From the NCBI GenBank assembly GCA_002413345.1, contig DHWU01000017.1, positions 24,213 through 31,286 of the forward strand: a DNA stretch of 7,074 nt. The letters are read 5' to 3'. This DNA is from Propionibacteriaceae bacterium UBA5174 (GTDB lineage: Bacteria > Actinomycetota > Actinomycetes > Propionibacteriales > Propionibacteriaceae). Below are positions 1 to 4,261 of this stretch, one piece after another. How positions within the stretch are numbered: the first letter of the stretch is position 1; the number at the start of each line of letters is the position of its first letter. The position numbers and the translations under genes were made by a program. The notes beneath the pieces are model-generated. The model was not told the DNA's origin and made no database searches. It worked only from the letters and a program-made list of their open reading frames with translations.

Positions 1-47
1 GTGGACTTGCCGATGCCACCTTTACCGTAGATAGCTACTTTTCGCAT
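1..47 (-). CDS. nifH: nitrogenase iron protein NifH, N-terminal fragment (runs off window)
   Basis: The reverse strand reads MRKVAIYGKGGIGKS from an ATG at 45-47, and the next codon begins AC (Thr if complete as expected). This is the N-terminus of the nitrogenase reductase family, with the P-loop GKGGIGKS(T) that binds MgATP. The protein is a homodimeric 4Fe-4S reductase that passes electrons to dinitrogenase in the cytoplasm. A GGGAAGG Shine-Dalgarno at 58-64 lies 10 nt upstream and supports the start. Only 15 codons are visible, so NifH cannot be separated from AnfH or VnfH, and a related reductase such as BchL or a CfbC-like protein is possible though less likely. The molybdate genes next door favour the Mo-type NifH. 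Transcription diverges from the HTH-mop/mod operon. Confidence 0.85.
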   Translation of the reverse strand, partial: MRKVAIYGKGGIGKS

Positions 48-160
48 GAGATTGGAACCTTCCCGGACCTTGTTGCGTCAGTCGATCGGTGTGGCGATGA
101 TGCCGTGACTTCCGTAGGCGAGTGCTGCTCGGTTGCGCTTGAGCTAGCTACGAATCAGAA

Positions 161-200
161 GGCGACGCCTGTCTGGATTCTTCGCCAGGGCGTCCTCGCC
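161..200 (-). other. imperfect hairpin in the presumed nifH leader
   Basis: Arms 161-176 and 185-200 pair as GGCGA/TCGCC, CGCC/GGCG and CTGG/CCAG around the 8-nt loop ATTCTTCG, with a 3-nt bulge on each side. That gives 13 base pairs in all. It lies about 115-150 nt upstream of the nifH start, so it would sit in the 5' leader if transcription begins near the GTTAC palindrome. No T-tract follows on either strand, so it is not a typical intrinsic terminator. It may stabilise or control the nifH mRNA; this is inference. Confidence 0.45.
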
Positions 201-230
201 GTGTGTTGTTATTGATTCCAGCAGCTAAAA

Positions 231-246
231 GTTACGGCTGGGTAAC
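231..246. promoter_or_regulatory. GlnR-box-like palindrome GTTAC-N6-GTAAC upstream of nifH
   Basis: GTTAC (231-235), the spacer GGCTGG and GTAAC (242-246) form a perfect 5-bp inverted repeat with a 6-nt spacer. The actinobacterial GlnR (OmpR-family nitrogen regulator) box is usually given as gTnAC-n6-GaAAC, and this site matches 8 of its 9 fixed positions on either strand. A further GTTAC lies at 263-267 but is out of the 11-bp phase expected for a second pair. The site is 184 bp upstream of nifH. A nitrogen-status input to nif is plausible, but short palindromes of this sort also arise by chance. Confidence 0.4.
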
Positions 247-259
247 CCGGAATGCGCAA

Positions 260-330
260 CGTGTTACAGATTTCGAAATGCATTTAGAAACAGAAACTGT
301 TTGCATATTCCATTGTGCATATTGGGGCAT
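260..330. promoter_or_regulatory. AT-rich patch with short repeats
   Basis: This is the most AT-rich stretch of the window. It contains the inverted repeat AAACAG-AAA-CTGTTT (288-302) and two direct copies of TGCATATT (302-309 and 316-323), 14 bp apart start to start. An easily melted, repeat-bearing patch between two divergent genes may be a promoter or an activator/architectural-protein site. No promoter hexamer pair is clear enough to call. Confidence 0.35.
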
Positions 331-361
331 GTTTCGCGCGTGTGGACGGGCGTGCCTGCGG

Positions 362-393
362 GCGCGCGTAGGGGCGTGCGTGCCTACGCGCGC
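362..393. repeat. perfect 11-bp GC-rich inverted repeat (cruciform/Z-prone)
   Basis: GCGCGCGTAGG (362-372) and CCTACGCGCGC (383-393) are exact reverse complements around the 10-nt loop GGCGTGCGTG. The surrounding 337-394 is rich in alternating purine-pyrimidine steps (GCGCG, CGTGCG, ACGCGCG). There is no adjacent T-run. It sits between the nifH-side and mod-side regulatory elements, where it could act as a transcription block or a superhelically sensitive insulator. The role is unknown. Confidence 0.6.
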
Positions 394-449
394 GAGGCCG
401 GGTTTGCGAAATGAATTGGGGTGATGCGGGCCGGAATGCCTTCATGAAA

Positions 450-461
450 CCGCAGATGCGG
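450..461. promoter_or_regulatory. putative Mo-regulon operator, site 1
   Basis: CCGCAGATGCGG is a palindrome of CCGCA/TGCGG half-sites with a 2-nt centre. It is one of three copies in front of the HTH-molbindin gene, with a fourth near-copy at 4098-4109. It lies 31 bp (start to start) from site 2, about three DNA turns, so both sites would face the same side of the helix. The proposed ligand is the HTH-Mop regulator encoded just downstream. Confidence 0.6.
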
Positions 462-464
462 ACC

Positions 465-476
465 GAAAGGCCTTTC
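465..476. repeat. perfect 12-bp palindrome between operator sites 1 and 2
   Basis: GAAAGGCCTTTC is a perfect palindrome of different sequence, centred almost midway between sites 1 and 2. It could be a second regulator's site or a small hairpin element. No known regulator is assigned. Confidence 0.35.
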
Positions 477-480
477 AGGA

Positions 481-492
481 GCGCAGCTGCGG
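481..492. promoter_or_regulatory. putative Mo-regulon operator, site 2
   Basis: GCGCAGCTGCGG matches CCGCAGNTGCGG at 11 of 11 defined positions except the first base, and contains the perfect core CGCAGCTGCG. It is 31 bp from site 1 and 80 bp from site 3 (start to start). The base after it is A, as for sites 1 and 3. Confidence 0.58.
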
Positions 493-560
493 AAAGGGAA
501 AGGTTGGGCCTTTTGGTTTTTGTATCGATTCGGTTTCGCGTCGATGAAGTGAGGTAACAA

Positions 561-572
561 CCGCAGTTGCGG
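561..572. promoter_or_regulatory. putative Mo-regulon operator, site 3, overlapping the start region of the regulator gene
   Basis: CCGCAGTTGCGG has both CCGCA/TGCGG half-sites intact. It ends 16 nt before the ATG at 589 and runs into the GGAAG sequence (571-575) that is the likely ribosome-binding site. A protein bound here would cover the end of the promoter region or early transcript, which suits autorepression. Confidence 0.6.
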
Positions 573-588
573 AAGTTATGCTCCCGGC

Positions 589-990
589 ATGACGAAACTA
601 CGCATTCGAGATGCGGCCGGGTTCCTGGGGGTCAGCGACGACACCGTCCGACGCTGGATAGATGCCGGGCAGCTGCCCTATGAGGTGGACCAGAGCAATC
701 GGAAAGTCATTGAAGGCCGCGCCCTGGCGGAGTTTGCTCACTCCCAGGCAAACCCAATGCCGGACCCCTCGGACATCGCTCGGTCGGCCCGCAACCGTTT
801 TGTCGGGCTAGTGATCCGAGTTGAGTCCGACAAAGTGATGTCCCAGGTGGAACTGCAGTGTGGCCCGTTCCGAGTGGTGTCGCTGATGAGTACCGAGGCT
901 GTCCGCGAGTTGGGCCTGGAACCAGGTTCGGTCGCGGTTGCGGTGGTTAAAGCCACCACCGTGATTGTGGAAACCCCACATCAATCCTGA
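589..990 (+). CDS. HTH-molbindin fusion, putative molybdate-responsive transcription regulator
   Basis: This 133-residue cytoplasmic protein has two parts. Residues 3-50 form a MerR/excisionase-type helix-turn-helix (LRIRDAAGFLGVSDDTVRRW, then a wing-like NRKVIEGRAL). Residues 66-130 form one molbindin (Mop/TOBE) domain starting SARNRFVGLV and ending VVKATTVIVET, the fold that binds molybdate or tungstate at subunit interfaces. A Pro-rich linker joins them. It lacks the ModE architecture of an HTH with two Mop repeats. The start at 589 is fixed by an in-frame stop at 550-552; the GGAAG at 571-575 is 13 nt away, a long spacing. It is the first gene of the mod operon and ends 9 bp before modA. 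It very likely senses intracellular molybdate and controls this cluster, perhaps through the CCGCAGNTGCGG palindromes upstream. Domain calls are firm; the regulon is inferred. Confidence 0.9.
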   Translation: MTKLRIRDAAGFLGVSDDTVRRWIDAGQLPYEVDQSNRKVIEGRALAEFAHSQANPMPDPSDIARSARNRFVGLVIRVESDKVMSQVELQCGPFRVVSLMSTEAVRELGLEPGSVAVAVVKATTVIVETPHQS

Positions 991-999
991 GAGGAAGCA

Positions 1000-1764
1000 A
1001 TGCCACGCAAATTAGCCGCGGCCGCCCTGACCGCCCTTGTCGGCCTGGGTCTTGCCGTCAGCGGATGTTCAAGTCCGGCAGCAGTCAATGGAACCGTCAC
1101 TGTCTATGCCGCAGCCTCGATGCAGCCCACCTTCGACGCGTTGAAGACCACTTTTGAGGCGAAGTATCCCGGCACCAAGGTGACCTTCAACTACGCCGGC
1201 TCCCAGGCCTTGGCTACGCAACTCAAAGAGGGTGCTTCGGCCGACGTGTTCGTGTCAGCGAATGATGCGCAGATGAAGGTCGTCACCGACGCAGGCTTGG
1301 CCTCCGGTGAGTCCAAGGTGTTCGCCACTAACCAGTTGACGATTGCGGTGCCCCCGGACAATCCGGCCAGCATCACTTCATTCCAAGATCTGACCAAGCC
1401 TGGCCTCAAACTGGTGGTCTGTCAGGACACCGTGCCCTGTGGTGCGGCAACCAAGAAGATCGAGACAGCTACCGGAATCACCCTGAAGCCGGTCAGCCAG
1501 GAGGATGCCGTTACCAAGGTGATGGTGAAGGTACGTACCGGTGAGGCCGACGCCGGGCTGGTCTACAAGACTGACGTTATCGCCGCTGGTGATGCGGTGA
1601 AGGGGATCGAATTCGCTGAGTCGTCCAAAGCGATCAACAGCAACTCGATCGTGTTGCTCAAGAACGCGCCAAACTCGGCAGCTGGGCAAGCTTGGGTGAC
1701 ACTGATCACCAGCGCTGAGGGGCAGAAGGTGCTGACTGACGCTGGCTTTGGCGTGGCCAAATAG
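1000..1764 (+). CDS. modA: molybdate ABC transporter substrate-binding lipoprotein ModA
   Basis: A 254-residue extracytoplasmic binding protein that captures molybdate and delivers it to ModBC. Residues 1-22 are a lipoprotein signal peptide with a lipobox ending AVSGC, so Cys23 would be lipidated and membrane-anchored, as expected without an outer membrane. The mature part begins TVTVYAAASMQPTF, with Ser40 and Ser68 (YAGSQALATQL) at the positions that bind oxyanion in ModA proteins. The C-terminal lobe has GEADAGLVYKTD, another family signature. Length is normal. An AGGAAG ribosome-binding site lies directly upstream, and the gap to the HTH-mop gene is 9 bp, so the two are co-transcribed. Tungstate binding cannot be excluded from sequence. 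Confidence 0.97.
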   Translation: MPRKLAAAALTALVGLGLAVSGCSSPAAVNGTVTVYAAASMQPTFDALKTTFEAKYPGTKVTFNYAGSQALATQLKEGASADVFVSANDAQMKVVTDAGLASGESKVFATNQLTIAVPPDNPASITSFQDLTKPGLKLVVCQDTVPCGAATKKIETATGITLKPVSQEDAVTKVMVKVRTGEADAGLVYKTDVIAAGDAVKGIEFAESSKAINSNSIVLLKNAPNSAAGQAWVTLITSAEGQKVLTDAGFGVAK

Positions 1765-1777
1765 ACCCGTCCAAGGA

Positions 1778-1809
1778 GTGGGGGCCGGTCGCTGCTGGCC
1801 GGACCCCAC
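1778..1809 (+). other. intra-operon hairpin between modA and modB
   Basis: GTGGGG-G-CCGG (1778-1788) pairs with CCGG-A-CCCCAC (1799-1809): ten GC-rich pairs with one G/A mismatch and a 10-nt loop. No T-run follows, so full termination is unlikely. It lies in the only sizeable gap inside the operon (1765-1831). Such structures after binding-protein genes often protect the upstream mRNA or cause partial attenuation, giving more binding protein than permease. That role is inferred here. Confidence 0.55.
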
Positions 1810-1831
1810 GATCGCTAGCTTGAAGGGAACT

Positions 1832-2635
1832 ATGCGAACACCTCAAACACGTAGCTATTCGGGGGTGCCGAGATGGGTGTATTTGCCTGCCGGTGTTGGA
1901 GTGCTGCTGGTTGTCTTGCCGCTAGTTGCGATGATGGTTCGGCTCGACTGGTCGCGGTTCGGTGAGCTGATCACCAGCCAGTCCTCCTTTGAAGCTTTTC
2001 GCTTGAGCCTGCAGACGTCGTTCGCTTCGATGCTGATCTGTTTGGTGCTCGGCGTGCCGTTGGCGATGGTGTTGGCTCGGGGGAGTTTCCCGGGTCAACA
2101 GTTGGTTCGCTCAGTGGTGCTGCTACCGCTGGTATTGCCGCCGGTGGTCGGCGGCATTGCGCTGCTCTACACCTTTGGCAGGCGTGGCTTGCTTGCGCCG
2201 GTGATGAATGTCTTTGGCGTCTCGATCGCCTTCTCCACCGCAGCAGTGGTGCTGGCCCAGACCTTCGTGGCGCTGCCGTTCCTAGTTGTCTCCTTGGAAG
2301 GCACTTTGCGGACGGTGGGGCAGCGCTACGAGGTGGTGGCGGCAACATTGGGCGCAACTCCCTCCACGGTGCTGCGCAAGATCACCTTGCCTCTGGTGCT
2401 GCCCGGCTTGGCCTCCGCGGCGGTGCTGTCTTTCGCCCGCGCTCTTGGTGAATTCGGCGCCACAATCACCTTCGCTGGCAGCATGCAAGGCATCACCAGA
2501 ACGATGCCTTTGGAGATATACCTACAGTCAGTCTCCGATCCGGACGCTGCGATCGCGCTGTCTTTGGTGCTGGTGGTAGTGGCGGTCTTGGTGACTGTGG
2601 TCACCGCGAAGATCGCGGAGAGGTCGATGGTATGA
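1832..2635 (+). CDS. modB: molybdate ABC transporter permease ModB
   Basis: A 267-residue integral membrane protein of the ModB/CysT permease family that forms the molybdate channel as a dimer. Several hydrophobic segments are visible (about residues 15-36, 63-82, 92-115, 131-155, 190-205 and 235-258). The cytoplasmic EAA loop that docks on ModC is at about 167-187 (EVVAATLGA, then RKITLP), and the family signature ARALGEFGATITFAGS follows. An upstream in-frame ATG at 1748 would add 28 residues, but these overlap the end of modA and span the intergenic hairpin. The ATG at 1832 has GAAGGG (1822-1827) at good spacing and is preferred. The gene ends in an ATGA overlap with modC, indicating translational coupling. 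Confidence 0.95.
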   Translation: MRTPQTRSYSGVPRWVYLPAGVGVLLVVLPLVAMMVRLDWSRFGELITSQSSFEAFRLSLQTSFASMLICLVLGVPLAMVLARGSFPGQQLVRSVVLLPLVLPPVVGGIALLYTFGRRGLLAPVMNVFGVSIAFSTAAVVLAQTFVALPFLVVSLEGTLRTVGQRYEVVAATLGATPSTVLRKITLPLVLPGLASAAVLSFARALGEFGATITFAGSMQGITRTMPLEIYLQSVSDPDAAIALSLVLVVVAVLVTVVTAKIAERSMV

Positions 2636-3702
2636 GCTTGCAGTTCGCTGCGAAGTTGGCGGGACGGAAGTTCGACGCTGAGATCGAGGTAGGGGCCGGG
2701 GAGCGGGTGGCGATCCTGGGCCACAACGGTTCGGGCAAGTCGACTCTGCTCAACATCCTGGCTGGCACGCTGCGTCCAGACTCGGGCGTGGCCACGCTGG
2801 ACGGCAAGCGCCTCTTTGAGCTGGGTGCGCGGCGTCGCTACTGGTCACCACCGCACACTCGGGGGATCGCCTTGCTGGCCCAGGATCCACTGTTGTTCCC
2901 GCACCTCAGGGTGATTGACAATGTCGCTTTCGGTCCCCGCGTCTCGGGATCGACTCGAACTGCTGCTTACGCAAAAGCGGAGAAATGGCTCGACGAAGTC
3001 GGGGTTGCTGAATTCGCTGGTCGCAAGCCGAGCCAACTCTCCGGTGGCCAAGCGCAGCGAGTGGCCATCGCCCGAGCTTTGGCTGCAGAGCCAAAGCTGC
3101 TGCTTTTGGACGAACCGATGGCTGCCCTGGATGTGTCCGTCGCCCCATTGCTACGAAGAGTGCTTGGCCGAGTGCTGAAGGAACAAGCCGCGATGGTGGT
3201 GACCCATGATCTGTTGGACGCGTTGCTGTTGAGTGAGCGGATCATCGTGATGGATCAGGGCAAGGTGGCCGAGTCGGGAGCTACTGATGAAGTGCTGCGC
3301 CATCCACGCACCCGCTTTACCGCCCGAATCGCCGGGTTGAACCTGATTCGCGGCGACTACGCCGATGGGTCGGTTATTGATGGTCGTGGCCTGGCGGTGG
3401 AGGGGTCGGTCCGGGACGGGGAAGCGCCGACCGCCGGTAGTCGGGCCGCGGCGGTGTTCTCGCCAGCGGCAGTGTCGATCTTCCTCGAGCCTCCTGGCGG
3501 CAGTCCTCGCAACAACCTGAGAGTGACCATCGCCGAGCTCGAACCCCGAGGGGATTTGGTGCGGGTGCGCAGCGACGACCATCGGGGACATTTCATCTCC
3601 GCCGATATCACCTTACGTTCGGTGGCCGGATTGGATCTCTACCCCGGACGCGAGGTCACTTACTCAATCAAGGCCGCCGAAGTCACCATCTACGCGATCT
3701 GA
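2632..3702 (+). CDS. modC: molybdate ABC transporter ATP-binding protein ModC
   Basis: A 356-residue ATPase that powers ModB. The motifs appear in order: Walker A GHNGSGKST (30-38), Q-loop Gln84 (LLAQDPLLFPHL), signature LSGGQ (136-140), Walker B LLLLDEP (156-162), D-loop ALD (165-167) and switch His192 (VVTHD). After about residue 285 comes a C-terminal TOBE/Mop-like domain (NNLRVTIAELEPRGDLVRV through IKAAEVTIYAI), which in ModC proteins binds oxyanion and can inhibit transport when the cell is replete. Length is usual for ModC with its regulatory domain. It starts inside the last codons of modB (4-bp overlap) and is followed by a terminator, so it closes the operon. Confidence 0.96.
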   Translation: MSLQFAAKLAGRKFDAEIEVGAGERVAILGHNGSGKSTLLNILAGTLRPDSGVATLDGKRLFELGARRRYWSPPHTRGIALLAQDPLLFPHLRVIDNVAFGPRVSGSTRTAAYAKAEKWLDEVGVAEFAGRKPSQLSGGQAQRVAIARALAAEPKLLLLDEPMAALDVSVAPLLRRVLGRVLKEQAAMVVTHDLLDALLLSERIIVMDQGKVAESGATDEVLRHPRTRFTARIAGLNLIRGDYADGSVIDGRGLAVEGSVRDGEAPTAGSRAAAVFSPAAVSIFLEPPGGSPRNNLRVTIAELEPRGDLVRVRSDDHRGHFISADITLRSVAGLDLYPGREVTYSIKAAEVTIYAI

Positions 3703-3727
3703 GCTGGAACGAACTGCCATGAATGCC

Positions 3728-3763
3728 AAAGCCCCCACCGCAACCAATTTGCGTGGGGGCTTT
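3728..3763. terminator. bidirectional intrinsic terminator between modC and mop
   Basis: AAAGCCCCCAC (3728-3738) pairs exactly with GTGGGGGCTTT (3753-3763). The stem extends by GCAA/TTGC across a single bulged C (3739), closing on the 5-nt loop CCAAT. The A-run on one side and T-run on the other, though only 3 nt, let it act on both strands. It lies 25 bp after the modC stop and 15 bp beyond the stop of the convergent mop gene, so it is likely shared by both. Confidence 0.8.
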
Positions 3764-3778
3764 GACGTTGCGTTGGAC

Positions 3779-3991
3779 TCAGTCGACAGCGAGCTGTACC
3801 TCGGTGGCTTTGACCAAGGCGTAGGCGCTGGAGCCAACCTTCAAACCAAGTTCGTCTACGGCGTCTTTGGTGACTGCAGAGGTCATCACCAGGTCGGTAT
3901 CGTCAAGGGCAATCTTCACAATCGCCATGGCCTCGCCGGTCGTGATCGAAACGACTTTACCGGCGAACTGATTGCGAGTGGACAGGCGCAT
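3779..3991 (-). CDS. mop: free-standing molbindin (Mop), cytoplasmic molybdate-binding protein
   Basis: A 70-residue single Mop/TOBE domain: MRLSTRNQFAGKVV at the start, then MTSAVTKDAVDELGL and VKATEVQLAV at the end. This matches the length and pattern of bacterial molbindins, which assemble into hexamers binding several molybdate ions and are thought to store or buffer molybdenum. An upstream ATG at 4001-4003 would give 74 residues, but the sequence following it, GGAGGA (3996-4001), is an excellent Shine-Dalgarno 5 nt before the ATG at 3989-3991, so the shorter start is preferred. It is convergent with modC and shares its terminator. It resembles, but is not identical to, the Mop half of the HTH-molbindin regulator at 589-990. 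Confidence 0.92.
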   Translation of the reverse strand: MRLSTRNQFAGKVVSITTGEAMAIVKIALDDTDLVMTSAVTKDAVDELGLKVGSSAYALVKATEVQLAVD

Positions 3992-4036
3992 GGGGTCCTC
4001 CATTGTTGCTGGTTATGGGGTATTGCTTCAGAATCA

Positions 4037-4042
4037 ATCCTA
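4037..4042 (-). promoter_or_regulatory. probable -10 element of mop
   Basis: The minus strand reads TAGGAT, a good match to the actinobacterial housekeeping -10 (TAnnnT). It would start transcription near 4030 and give a leader of about 40 nt before the mop ATG. The -35 is weak (a GTATTG-like sequence 16 bp upstream), so the promoter may depend on an activator or be poor. Confidence 0.45.
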
Positions 4043-4097
4043 TCCCCGCGGACTGCTCCAATACCACTGTTGACAAGGCAGTTTGCTCATCAGCTCG

Positions 4098-4109
4098 CCG
4101 CAGGTGCGC
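4098..4109. promoter_or_regulatory. putative Mo-regulon operator, site 4
   Basis: CCGCAGGTGCGC matches CCGCAGNTGCGG at all but the last base. It lies in the 270-bp intergenic region shared by the divergent genes mop and modD, about 107 bp upstream of mop and 153 bp upstream of modD. Its reverse complement, GCGCACCTGCGG, closely resembles site 2. A looser repeat with the same half-sites but wider spacing, CGCAG-GAT-CTGCG, occurs at 4160-4172. Finding the motif again in the other intergenic region of the cluster supports a shared regulon. Confidence 0.5.
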
Positions 4110-4126
4110 CGCCCTGGCAGCGTCAT

Positions 4127-4189
4127 TGGCGGGCATTTTCCGCCACAACTGAGGTCAATCGCAGGATCTGCGGATTTGCCACCCGGGTG
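4127..4189 (+). other. symmetric elements in the modD upstream region
   Basis: Three small dyads lie close together: TGGCGG/CCGCCA with a 7-nt loop (4127-4145), CGCAG-GAT-CTGCG (4160-4172) and the perfect palindrome CACCCGGGTG (4180-4189). They may give the modD leader RNA structure or be protein sites. I do not recognise a Moco riboswitch or other named RNA class. A perfect TTGACA occurs at 4070-4075, but no -10 follows at 16-18 bp. Confidence 0.3.
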
Positions 4190-4261
4190 CTCCACGGGCG
4201 CCGGGCAGAAGGGCATAAGACTGAAGCGCCTTCGATGAGGAAATGTTGAAAGGGACTACTG

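Larger units (their letters stand above)
48..588. promoter_or_regulatory. 541-bp divergent control region between nifH and the mod operon
   Basis: No convincing gene lies here. The region divides into a GC-rich part next to nifH with a hairpin (161-200), a GTTAC-N6-GTAAC palindrome (231-246), an AT-rich patch (about 260-330), a purine/pyrimidine-alternating GC-rich hairpin (362-393), and a cluster of CCGCAGNTGCGG palindromes towards the mod operon (450-461, 481-492, 561-572). Its length and density of symmetric elements suggest both divergent promoters are regulated. I could not identify a clear -35/-10 pair for either direction by eye. Confidence 0.7.

Noticed and set aside
203..424. 73-codon plus-strand open frame starting at GTG in the nifH-mod intergenic region
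   Set aside because: It has no good ribosome-binding site, no recognisable domain and an Ala/Arg/Cys-rich tail created by the GC-rich hairpin; it also overlaps the likely nifH control elements.
504..541. Possible promoter or sigma-54-like site upstream of HTH-Mop (TTGGG...TATCGAT)
   Set aside because: Spacing does not fit a sigma-70 promoter, GG-N10-GC is absent, and sigma-54 is not expected in actinobacteria.
578..592. Four-codon frame ATG CTC CCG GCA TGA overlapping the ATG of the HTH-Mop gene
   Set aside because: The possible Shine-Dalgarno is only 2 nt from its ATG, so translation as a coupling leader peptide is doubtful.
4070..4098. TTGACA as the -35 of modD
   Set aside because: The hexamer is perfect, but nothing like a -10 follows at 16-18 bp and the leader would be about 160 nt.
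3719..4249. 176-codon plus-strand open frame covering mop and its upstream region
   Set aside because: It runs through the terminator hairpin and antisense to the clear molbindin gene; the translation resembles no family.
4110..4261. Moco or tungsten-cofactor riboswitch before modD
   Set aside because: Small stems exist, but I cannot recognise the conserved core of a Moco RNA; a covariance-model search (Rfam Moco_RNA_motif) would decide.
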